Source: a virus
Virus record (IMG/VR): IMGVR_UViG_3300024259_000046
Span: 1-52,290 of that record
DNA length: 52,290 nucleotides
Strand: one strand, 5' to 3'
The position numbers were made by a program, and so were the translations under genes. Below, one piece after another: positions 1 through 6,859 of this stretch. The notes below the pieces were generated by a model. It was given only the letters and a program-made list of their open reading frames with translations. It was not told the DNA's origin and did not search any database. The stretch's first letter is position 1; the number at the start of each line of letters is the position of its first letter.

Positions 1-1
1 C

Positions 2-2335
2 AATAACCCCGCGGTGGATATTGATGTGTTGGACGAGAATGTGTCAGCCCAGATGGTCGATTGGGTGTCCACGGAATATCCCGGGGGTCTGATACGGGTG
101 GGCCGCGCGCCAAAGACGCTATTGGCGTATCGTACAGACTCCCCATTCAGAAAAGTAAGAAGCGCAACGTACGAATCTCCAGATGGTAATAACCACGCTG
201 TTGAGATACTAAGTGACGGTCAGCAGTACGTCGCGTTTGCTGAACATCCTGATACCCTACAACCGTACGTTTGGAATGGTCAAAGCATCGTCGATGTCGA
301 GTCTGATGATCTACCGGCGATAGACGCCGACGATGCTTTGGCCATCGTGCGCGAATTCGAACGGGTCGCTGATGCGATTCCGGAATGGACAAAAATTCGG
401 GAGGGGACTGGTTCGACGTCGACCAGAGTGGGTAGCGCCGAAAGCGGTGAGGCCATGCTTGAGGGCGAACGCGCCACCAATTTTGCTACCCTTCGTCCCC
501 CTCTCGATATCACAACGCAACAGATACGACGAGACCTAGCATCGATTCAGTCCCGTGCCGACAACTACGATTCGTGGTTACAGGTTGGTATGGCACTGTG
601 GCACCAATTTGATGGTGATGAAGAAGGATTAGAACTGTGGGATGCGTGGTCGGCGTCTTCTGATGCGTACGACGGCGCAGATGCTCTACGTAGTAGATGG
701 TCGGGTCTACGCCCTGACCCCAGTAGACGTCCTACCACGTTTGCCACTGTTCGACGCTGGGCGAATCAGGAACGGATGGATGACGACCCCGAAATGGAGT
801 TCCTGCACAGGTATGTATACGTCGCGGATGGTGACTTTGTGCATGACCTTGCTGGCTCTCCACATGACAAACCTTTCGAAATGAAGGAGTTCCGGAACTT
901 TACGTCAAATATCAGGACGACTATTGAAGTGCCGGCTCCGATTGTTGCCAATGAAGATCGCACAGTTGAAAAAGTGGTACCTGTCCACAGTCAGTGGATG
1001 GTCTCGACCGAAAGAAAGTCCGCCAATGCCTTCACTTACGTACCCGGAGCCTCCAGAACCCTTCGTTCTGCCGATGGTAGACACTACATTAATCGATTCC
1101 ACACGCCGATTTTCCCCGACCCGTGCGCCGGTGACAGCCAGTGTGAGGAAGACCTTCTTGGACCCTTCTTTAGACATATCGAGTTCATTGTTCCAGTGGA
1201 GGTTGAACGAGAGTGGTTTATCTCGTGGATGTCGTACAACCTCCAATACCCCGGGAAACGTTGTAAGGTTACCCCGCTCCTCATTGCTACAGACCACGGT
1301 ACCGGAAGAGGGTGGATTGTTGCTCTGATGAATTTATTGTTGGGCTCTTGGAACTGTAGTAAAACGAAGATGAGCACCCTGAACGGCGACTCATCAGCCG
1401 GCCAGTACCAAGACTTTATGAACGAAACACTGCTATGCGCAGTTGAGGAGGTCAAAGATGCGGATAAACCCTATGGTGTACTCGACTCGATTCGCTCGTA
1501 TCTTACGGAAGACTCTCTTGAGATTAATCTTAAATATGGAGCTAAGGAAACTAAGCGCGTTTATACGAACTTTCTATGGAATTCGAACCATTCGGATGCA
1601 CTTGTCCTTAAGGCCGAAGACAGGCGAATAAACGTATTTAAAACGGAAGACGGACCGAAAGGAGCCGATTACTATGAAAGGTTATACAACTGGCTGGAAC
1701 CTTCTGGAGGAGAGTCTGATAATCTGCTGTACGGCGGTCAAGCTGGCGGGGCTATGTCTGATGCTCGTGGTAGTGTGCCTTCCATGGGAGGTGATCAAAC
1801 TGATCAGGAACTGGATGAGGACTTCTACGACCGGAATGGACTAAATGTCGGTCCCGGGGTGGCCTGCCTGTGGCACTATCTAATGAGAAGAGATTTATCC
1901 GGCTTCCGAGATAATCGGCCTATCGATAATAAAAGTAGGCGTGATCTCATAGAATCCTGCCAGACTGATGTCGAATCTCTCTTCTTAGAGATGGTGAAAT
2001 CTCCACCCGCACCGTTGATGACGATGTCAGAAATCCACCAATATCTGGAGTCTGAGAAGGAAAACTTTACCACTAGTGGTAATGATAATTTATCTATGTT
2101 TGGGGGTCTGTCTGACTCTGAAAAGAGACAAATTAAGAAGCTTTGTGGGCATCATTTGGGGCGTCAAGAACAGGTGAAAATCTCGTACAAAATTGTGAAA
2201 AACGTGGGACTCGATGGAGTCATGTGTGAGACCCGTGAGGCCCGAGAAAAACCGTGGAAGGTGCGAAGTTGGAGTTTTCGGAAGAATTGGAAGTACTCTG
2301 TTGAGGATATTCGGGAGATTTATGAGAGAAAGTGA
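2..2335 (+). CDS. Primase-helicase, 5'-truncated by window start
   Basis: Replicative primase fused to a D5/DUF5906-type helicase. The reading frame is open back to the first base, so the archaeo-eukaryotic primase active site probably lies upstream; a GTG at 14 is only the first start in the window. Near residue 26 a G-R-A-P-K segment followed by Y-R-T-D resembles the end of the Prim-Pol domain. Residues about 165-250 look like a PriCT-2 linker (W-L-Q-V-G-M-A-L-W). The helicase part starts near 415. Its P-loop reads T-D-H-G-T-G-R-G, with arginine where lysine is expected, followed by an acidic A-V-E-E-V segment near 472. The Arg substitution could weaken ATP hydrolysis or be a family variant. 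It ends TGA ahead of a hairpin. Family assignment is by motif only. Confidence 0.8.
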   Translation, partial: NNPAVDIDVLDENVSAQMVDWVSTEYPGGLIRVGRAPKTLLAYRTDSPFRKVRSATYESPDGNNHAVEILSDGQQYVAFAEHPDTLQPYVWNGQSIVDVESDDLPAIDADDALAIVREFERVADAIPEWTKIREGTGSTSTRVGSAESGEAMLEGERATNFATLRPPLDITTQQIRRDLASIQSRADNYDSWLQVGMALWHQFDGDEEGLELWDAWSASSDAYDGADALRSRWSGLRPDPSRRPTTFATVRRWANQERMDDDPEMEFLHRYVYVADGDFVHDLAGSPHDKPFEMKEFRNFTSNIRTTIEVPAPIVANEDRTVEKVVPVHSQWMVSTERKSANAFTYVPGASRTLRSADGRHYINRFHTPIFPDPCAGDSQCEEDLLGPFFRHIEFIVPVEVEREWFISWMSYNLQYPGKRCKVTPLLIATDHGTGRGWIVALMNLLLGSWNCSKTKMSTLNGDSSAGQYQDFMNETLLCAVEEVKDADKPYGVLDSIRSYLTEDSLEINLKYGAKETKRVYTNFLWNSNHSDALVLKAEDRRINVFKTEDGPKGADYYERLYNWLEPSGGESDNLLYGGQAGGAMSDARGSVPSMGGDQTDQELDEDFYDRNGLNVGPGVACLWHYLMRRDLSGFRDNRPIDNKSRRDLIESCQTDVESLFLEMVKSPPAPLMTMSEIHQYLESEKENFTTSGNDNLSMFGGLSDSEKRQIKKLCGHHLGRQEQVKISYKIVKNVGLDGVMCETREAREKPWKVRSWSFRKNWKYSVEDIREIYERK

Positions 2336-2349
2336 CTTTTTCTCTTTTT

Positions 2350-2393
2350 CAGGTCTCACACTTGAGATGTAGTGAGGCCTGACTTAACTTTTT
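2350..2393 (+). terminator. Putative rho-independent terminator after primase-helicase
   Basis: CAGGTCTCAC at 2350-2359 pairs with GTGAGGCCTG at 2372-2381 (10 bp with one G-U). A short spacer and five T at 2389-2393 follow. The gap before the T run makes it weaker than the UUCG terminators elsewhere in the window. Confidence 0.45.
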
Positions 2394-2421
2394 GTTTATA
2401 ATATTTTATGGGTTTTCTTCT

Positions 2422-2520
2422 AGGACTCACACTAACCTTAAAACCTATATGAATTTTGATTAACTTGAGATTACTATAAGTCTTGGGAACGTAGTGAGTC
2501 CTGAGTTCGTGAGTCCTGAG
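2422..2520. repeat. Direct and inverted copies of GTGAGTCCT
   Basis: GTGAGTCCTGAG occurs at 2494-2505 and 2509-2520 (15-bp period). Its reverse complement AGGACTCAC lies at 2422-2430. The cluster sits just upstream of the start and Shine-Dalgarno of the dNTP diphosphohydrolase gene, so operator or leader-RNA pairing is plausible. The rest of the 2336-2551 gap is AT-rich and holds no convincing gene. Confidence 0.6.
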
Positions 2521-2551
2521 GGAAAATAACAACGTCAGAAATGGAGGAAAT

Positions 2552-3046
2552 ATGGAAGACTCTTTTGAAGATTTGAACGAAAGAAACCGTAATTATATTG
2601 CGGATGCAAATAACCGGAACCTAATGGAGAAACTCACAGATTTTGGTACGGGGGCGACCAGATGTTCCGATGCAGATGAGGAGAGATTTGATTTAATTTC
2701 TCCTTACTTTCTACAGAGGCTTTCAAAAATTATGGCACAGGGGGCAGAAACTCATGGGGAAGATAACTGGAGATTGGGGATTCCGATATCCGTTACTTTG
2801 AACCATTTGGAAAGACACCTGAACCAGTGGAAGCGGGATGTTCTTTCGGGTGAGATAGCAACAGAGGACCACTTAGCCAAAGTGGCCTTTGGCATCATGG
2901 CGATATGTCACTATCAAGCTGTGGGTCCATTAAAGTGGGGTAGCTTTACAGATAAGGATAGGTTGAAGGACTACCTTGGGTTTGGTAGTAAAGAGCCTCA
3001 AATCGAATCTGAGGCGGGCAGTTCTAGTAAATCGGCCACTTCTTGA
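2552..3046 (+). CDS. MazZ-like dATP/dGTP diphosphohydrolase (DUF5664)
   Basis: 164 aa. Resembles the DUF5664 / dATP-dGTP diphosphohydrolase N-terminal family, which includes MazZ of Z-genome phages. Seen: T-G-A-T-R near residue 33, then a helical metal-binding core with A-E-T-H-G-E-D-N-W-R near 69, H-L-E-R-H-L near 90, and E-D-H-L-A-K-V-A-F near 110. The E and H/D residues fit a MazG-like all-alpha NTP pyrophosphohydrolase. Family role: removes dATP/dGTP (and ATP) from the pool as precursors for 2-aminoadenine DNA or as pool control. The start is set by GGAGG five bases upstream of ATG. The 3' end overlaps a convergent minus-strand gene by 49 bp. No PurZ gene was seen in this window. Confidence 0.7.
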   Translation: MEDSFEDLNERNRNYIADANNRNLMEKLTDFGTGATRCSDADEERFDLISPYFLQRLSKIMAQGAETHGEDNWRLGIPISVTLNHLERHLNQWKRDVLSGEIATEDHLAKVAFGIMAICHYQAVGPLKWGSFTDKDRLKDYLGFGSKEPQIESEAGSSSKSATS

Positions 3047-3279
3047 GAAATCGTGAGCTTCTTTCCTAGTAAATACCGCTCACGGATTCGTTGTAAAAAG
3101 TTTTTTACATTGTTCTTCTTTGTCACTGGTATTTCGATCATCCTTCTTTCTTCTTCTCTTGGTATCTTCTCAATGCGAGGGGGGTAGTCCATTGTGATAA
3201 TGCGGGTGAATTTCCTCCCGGTGTCAATGTGGACTACCACCCTAGTATTGAACTGGGATGTGTAGCGAACTAATTTCAT
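2998..3279 (-). CDS. Hypothetical 93-aa protein, third gene of leftward operon
   Basis: Not recognised. Basic and soluble, with a Q-F-N-T-R-V-V-V-H-I-D-T-G-R segment near the N-terminus (beta-strand pattern), a basic/acidic P-R-E-E-E-R-R-M middle, and a helical C-terminus. The ribosome site AAAGGA lies about 8 bases before ATG and is embedded in the end of the upstream 47-aa gene, so translation is probably coupled. It is the last of three genes read leftwards from 4094. Its end overlaps the convergent MazZ-like gene. Confidence 0.6.
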   Translation of the reverse strand: MKLVRYTSQFNTRVVVHIDTGRKFTRIITMDYPPRIEKIPREEERRMIEIPVTKKNNVKNFLQRIRERYLLGKKLTISQEVADLLELPASDSI

Positions 3280-3282
3280 ACA

Positions 3283-3426
3283 TTATCCTTTATGTTTTAA
3301 GGCTCTTAATTTGTTTTGGTATTTCAATAACAGGCCCGCTATTAAATTCCAGTCCCTAGATGGGCCGCATCTCAAATTAGCTCTATAATAATCAATTTGG
3401 GATTGGTAGAAGTCTTTTTTATTCAT
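3283..3426 (-). CDS. Small 47-aa protein between GP88-like gene and 93-aa gene
   Basis: Short reading frame from 3426 to TAA at 3283. Its ATG overlaps the stop of the 222-aa gene as TAATG, with AGGA about 9 bases upstream. It fills what would otherwise be an unexplained gap in the operon. The product is basic, with an N-terminal D-F-Y-Q-S-Q-I helix and C-terminal L-K-Y-Q-N-K-L-R-A-L-K helix and a single Cys. No family recognised. Support is operon position and coupling, not homology. Confidence 0.5.
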   Translation of the reverse strand: MNKKDFYQSQIDYYRANLRCGPSRDWNLIAGLLLKYQNKLRALKHKG

Positions 3427-4094
3427 TACTCTACATCCTGTACAAAGCCGGAATAGTCTTTCTTCGCTTTCCCTTTTGCAGTAAGCGCGACTATTCGATT
3501 CTTGGGATCGAGGAAGCGTAGGTCGTGATCATCCCCGTCAATAACTTTTATTCCATTCCACGTTTTCTTGGTGTACTTTTCACGAAAGACTACAGCAACG
3601 TTGAAACCTTTGTTGATGTAATACTTAACACAGTTGGGGGTGTTGTTTTTCCCATAGCTGAATGTTAAGTGATAGTTTTTCAGTTTCTTTTCTGACAGGT
3701 AAAGTTTCGAATAATCATAAAACTGAATGGTGGGAAATTTCTTGATAGTTGCTAGCCAGTTTAGATCGGACGTTCCGTTTAACCTGATTGCTACCTTCAT
3801 ACCTTTTTTCTGTGCAAGCTTGTCAAGGTTTGAAATCTCTTTGTGTAGTAAAGCAAGGAATAGGTCACGTTCTTCAAAATACATTTTTGTGCGTTTGATT
3901 CGTGCTTCTTGGGTCTTAGTAAATGCGCCTCGGCCAGCAGTGTTCAAGCATGCCGCTTCGCATCCCGCCTTCTTTGCCATTGGGCAAACATGATACCAGC
4001 TCGACTTTGCCGGGGCGAGGTGGAGGATACCTGTCAAGTATCCTTTGGCTTCACCCTTCATGGTTTTGGGGTTTGATACGGTTAGTAATCTCAT
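3426..4094 (-). CDS. GP88/DUF7227-like phage protein
   Basis: 222 aa. Resembles phage Gene-product-88 family proteins of unknown function. The N-terminal third has a cysteine signature C-x7-C-x3-C followed by L-N-T-A-G-R-G near residues 37-57, then repeated R-I-K-R-T-K and E-E-R-D-L-F-L. A conserved-looking R-L-N-G-T-S-D-L motif sits near 105. The Cys cluster and alternating strands recall a metal- or Fe-S-binding TIM-barrel-like fold, but the spacing is not the radical-SAM CX3CX2C. AAAGGAA lies 7 bases before the ATG. It is the first gene of a three-gene leftward operon whose leader carries 12-bp repeats. Confidence 0.6.
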   Translation of the reverse strand: MRLLTVSNPKTMKGEAKGYLTGILHLAPAKSSWYHVCPMAKKAGCEAACLNTAGRGAFTKTQEARIKRTKMYFEERDLFLALLHKEISNLDKLAQKKGMKVAIRLNGTSDLNWLATIKKFPTIQFYDYSKLYLSEKKLKNYHLTFSYGKNNTPNCVKYYINKGFNVAVVFREKYTKKTWNGIKVIDGDDHDLRFLDPKNRIVALTAKGKAKKDYSGFVQDVE

Positions 4095-4116
4095 TGTAAA
4101 TTCCTTTAGTAAAATG

Positions 4117-4176
4117 GCTAGTAAATCCGCTAGTAAACACGCTAGTAAACACGCTAGTAAACTAGCTAGTAAATTA
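4117..4176. repeat. Five 12-bp tandem repeats in leader of leftward operon
   Basis: Units starting GCTAGTAAA begin at 4117, 4129, 4141, 4153 and 4165, differing only in the last three bases. They lie directly upstream of the GP88-like gene on its template side, and a degenerate unit runs into that gene's Shine-Dalgarno. Could be iterons, a repressor array or a leader peptide of A-S-K repeats in the other direction. Confidence 0.75.
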
Positions 4177-4272
4177 GCATTTCACTACCAGATAGCATTG
4201 CCCTGTAAAACTCTATTGAAGTATAAAACATTCCTGAAACTGTGAATGTAACATTTAAAACTAAAGGAAAGC

Positions 4273-4298
4273 GGGAACCCCTATGCAAGCGGGTTCCC
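4273..4298 (-). terminator. Hairpin terminator at end of DUF932-like gene
   Basis: GGGAACCC and GGGTTCCC form a perfect 8-bp stem with a 10-base loop. It lies 19 bases past the stop of the leftward gene at 4317. On the minus strand it is followed by GCTTTCCTTT, a weak T-rich tail. Confidence 0.5.
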
Positions 4299-4316
4299 TG
4301 TATTGCGGTTAGTATG

Positions 4317-5345
4317 TTAGGAGATTTCTATATACTCTGATTCTGAAATCTCAACTTGACGGGAATCAACCAATCCAGAATCTTGAACAGGTTGAGAATT
4401 GAGGAATTTGAATTTGCTAGGATATTTAATCCCGACTGGAAGGTTGAACAATCCGGCATCATTTAAGGGCCAATATAATTGACTTTGCAATTTTGCTTTT
4501 ACTTCGCTGGAATTTTGCTTTTCACCGAACAAGGTGCAAGCATTAAACAAACGATAAGCGGTTTGCTCTTCGTTGCGAAACCACGGATTTGACAAATCAT
4601 TATAGTAATTTGTAATTTCCTTAACATTAGAACCGGATAAGATATTATTCATTATCCCACTATGCATAAATTTTGCAACTTGTTCAGGGCTAACGGGGGT
4701 TTGTTGCATCTGAATTATATCGTTATTCAAACCGTTATAAACCTGACTAGCACTATTCAAACCACGAATAAGCATATCTCGAATATCGAGGTTTTTGGTA
4801 TGTTTGTGGGATACTTTGAAAAATTCAAAAGTCCCCGACATACCGTTTAAACATTGCAATTCCCAACCAAAAAGCGAAACATTGAACGCCCGCCTTTGAG
4901 CAACACTACCGGAAATGGATAAGGCATATTGCCCGTTACCTCTTGCCAGTGTTTGTAATTCCCTTTTTCCTTCAACCTCTTTATAGATATTAACAGGGAT
5001 TTCAAACTTATATTCTGTGTTACCTTTTCCCCAATGGGAAACACGACCAAAGGAACTAATTTCTGTTTCCCGGTCGTGCTTATCATCCCCGCCTAGTCTT
5101 TCAATATCAGTTGGCTGAATGATAATCTTGTTAGCATTTCCAAAGGGCGAATCAAGAAAAGCAAGACCGCCTTGGTCGTTTTCCTTAAAGACGTTTTGTA
5201 ACATTTCATTTACTTCCAAAGGTGTAACAATCTGGTGACGTTTACCCGGTTCAATGGTATCCGTTGAAACATTTAGATTTTCAAGGTCTTCAATATTTCT
5301 ACTTGTACGGGTTCCAGTGGTACGGGTTCTAGTGGTCGTTTCCAT
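4317..5345 (-). CDS. DUF932-like phage/plasmid protein (tentative)
   Basis: 342 aa, soluble. The middle and C-terminal parts resemble DUF932 phage/plasmid proteins: a strand-rich region ending Q-C-L-N-G-M-S-G near 165, and N-P-W-F-R-N-E-E-Q-T-A-Y-R-L-F-N-A near 250, where DUF932 proteins have an R-N-x-x-x-x-x-x-Y-N-A block. The N-terminus has a T-R-T-R-T-T-G-T-R-T low-complexity head. The start is supported by AAGGAT upstream of ATG. Function in this family is unknown, with suggested roles near ssDNA metabolism. Codons are A/T-rich compared with the structural genes, hinting at a different origin. Confidence 0.5.
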   Translation of the reverse strand: METTTRTRTTGTRTSRNIEDLENLNVSTDTIEPGKRHQIVTPLEVNEMLQNVFKENDQGGLAFLDSPFGNANKIIIQPTDIERLGGDDKHDRETEISSFGRVSHWGKGNTEYKFEIPVNIYKEVEGKRELQTLARGNGQYALSISGSVAQRRAFNVSLFGWELQCLNGMSGTFEFFKVSHKHTKNLDIRDMLIRGLNSASQVYNGLNNDIIQMQQTPVSPEQVAKFMHSGIMNNILSGSNVKEITNYYNDLSNPWFRNEEQTAYRLFNACTLFGEKQNSSEVKAKLQSQLYWPLNDAGLFNLPVGIKYPSKFKFLNSQPVQDSGLVDSRQVEISESEYIEIS

Positions 5346-5384
5346 TTTGTTTTATCCTTCAATAGAATTTTACAGGGTTCGTTC

Positions 5385-5692
5385 TAATCTACTCAATAGA
5401 AGGAAGGAAAAGATTATAGAAATTCTAAACAGTTTGTTTTTGCGTTTCGATATTTCAATCCGGTACAGCCGTATGATTGCCCGATACTGTCTAAGGGTTC
5501 AAAACTCGAATCGTCGTCGCTATATCCTTCAAAATATAGTTCGTTATCATCATCATAAAGTCTGAAAAAATAAGGGAATTTGGATCTTTGTTCGGGGGTT
5601 ATTTTTACGGGGGTTTGTTCGTCTATTATGTTATGAGTTATTATAAACATGTTACCCCTTTGGGAAATTCCTTCCTTCTATAGAGTAGATTA
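5385..5692. repeat. 25-bp inverted repeat flanking the 78-aa gene
   Basis: The left arm 5385-5409 and the reverse complement of the right arm 5668-5692 match at 24 of 25 bases (core CTACTC[A/T]ATAGAAGGAAGGAA). The 258-bp interior carries one leftward gene. Arms of this length are unusual for a simple operator pair. Confidence 0.8.
5414..5650 (-). CDS. Small acidic protein, 78 aa
   Basis: Unrecognised. A run of Asp/Glu in the middle (L-Y-D-D-D-N-E-L-Y-F-E-G-Y-S-D-D-D) resembles small acidic phage proteins of the type that bind host proteins or mimic DNA, but no specific family was identified. AAGGGG sits 4-5 bases before ATG. The whole gene lies between the two arms of a 25-bp inverted repeat. 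It is upstream of the DUF932-like gene in the same direction. Confidence 0.6.
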   Translation of the reverse strand: MFIITHNIIDEQTPVKITPEQRSKFPYFFRLYDDDNELYFEGYSDDDSSFEPLDSIGQSYGCTGLKYRNAKTNCLEFL

Positions 5693-6024
5693 AAACGTTT
5701 GGTAATATAGGCCTTTCATGGCAGTCTTATAAACCGCTAACACCCATTCCAATAGCATCTAAAACGATTAGCCGTACAAACCTGTAACATCTCTAATCCA
5801 GAATCCCGCTATTGATAACACTTTCAGGCGGTTATAACCTTCTAATCGGCTCTTATGTTACAGCAAGGTCAAAGTCACCTATCAGGTACAAGGGCTGTAA
5901 CTCCGGTCTAACTTCCACGCCCTAACTCGCTTGCTTGCCTTCTATCCTTATATAATGCAAACCACGTGCCAAACTCATAAACCCTTATAAAACAAGGGTT
6001 ATCGTTTTAAGCACCTGTGGAAAC

Positions 6025-6354
6025 GCTATAAAATGTAGCACTATTTCGTGCCTGTTTAGACACAGTGAAATAAATCCTTTGTTATCAACGACTTAACGTG
6101 CCTCAAAATGAAGCACCAGAAATGGTAAATGCTACAAAATGAAGCAAATTCAAAATATTGACAGGGGTGTATGAATTTTCATAACAAAGCGTCACAATAT
6201 TGACGATATTTATCTAAAATCATATACTTCAAAACATCCGATAAAATAAGATAAGAATATGATGGACTTTTTGACGGTGTATAGATTTAGATAAATGATA
6301 ATTACAAAATCATACACCTGTCTCAATATGAGACGACTTGTCTCAAAATGAGAC
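6025..6354. promoter_or_regulatory. Cluster of related 15-bp dyad elements
   Basis: Imperfect palindromes centred on CAAAATG or CAATATG recur: GCTATAAAATGTAGC (6025), GTGCCTCAAAATGAAGCAC (6099), GCTACAAAATGAAGC (6131), CGTCACAATATTGACG (6190), GTCTCAATATGAGAC (6320) and GTCTCAAAATGAGAC (6340). The last two are perfect 6-bp dyads spaced 20 bp apart, the spacing expected for repressor dimers on one DNA face. The 6190 copy overlaps the -35 of the promoter at 6200. Confidence 0.6.
6200..6228 (+). promoter_or_regulatory. Sigma70-like promoter in control region
   Basis: TTGACG, 17-base spacer, TATACT. The -35 box overlaps the dyad CGTCACAATATTGACG, so binding there should block it. The nearest rightward gene starts about 600 bases downstream, so the transcript has a long leader or serves replication. 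Confidence 0.5.
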
Positions 6355-6529
6355 GCTCTTAAATGCCGTTGTTTAAACAAAGAATATTTTCTAAGGGTAA
6401 CATAAGGGGGCGATTTGAACCGAGCGAAATAAAGACACAGACGCTTAGAATCGACAAACTCACCTTATCACCTTATCACTATCACTATCGCTTTGGCATG
6501 ATTCGTGATAAAGCAATAATCGTGCCAAA

Positions 6530-6604
6530 CCTATGACAGCTTATTGGTATGATACTTGCAAGGTGCAATACCTATGCCAGCTTATTGGTATGATAATTGC
6601 AGGG
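6530..6604. repeat. 34-bp direct repeat, two copies
   Basis: CCTATG[A/C]CAGCTTATTGG and the following TATGATA[C/A]TTGCA occur at 6530-6563 and 6571-6604 (41-bp period, two mismatches). An adjacent imperfect inverted pair TGGCATGATT/AATCGTGCCA lies at 6494-6527. Confidence 0.65.
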
Positions 6605-6859
6605 ATGCAAGGGTCGTGCCTTCATGGTGATATAGTTATGAAGTGAATTATCGTTTTTCCGATATAGCGACCCGGCCCCCCAAGCCCACCGCCCCATGCC
6701 AAATTTATATCTTTTGTATACGAAAATTTTGGAAATTCAAAAGGCACCCCCCTAAATAACTATTGACCCACCCCCCTAAATTATGTTATCATCCAATAAC
6801 AATAATTTTTTGGGGCAACACAAATGGAATTGATAAAAGACGGTGGGAGGATGTGTACA

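Larger units (their letters stand above)
5693..6823. other. 1.1-kb non-coding control region / candidate origin
   Basis: No reading frame of 60 codons or more was found here on either strand. It separates leftward genes (to 5650) from rightward genes (from about 6.8 kb). It is AT-rich and holds dyad elements (6025-6354), a promoter (6200-6228), a 34-bp direct repeat (6530-6604) and short tandem CACCTTAT/CACTAT repeats near 6470-6490. The combination is typical of a divergent control region or replication origin; which one cannot be decided from sequence alone. Confidence 0.55.

Noticed and set aside
2380-2402. TATAAT at 2397 as promoter of the MazZ-like gene
   Set aside because: No -35-like hexamer at 16-18 bases upstream; the spacing does not work.
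4045-4245. 66-aa + strand frame with A-S-K repeats
   Set aside because: Arises from the 12-bp repeats; no ribosome site, and overlaps the start and leader of the leftward operon.
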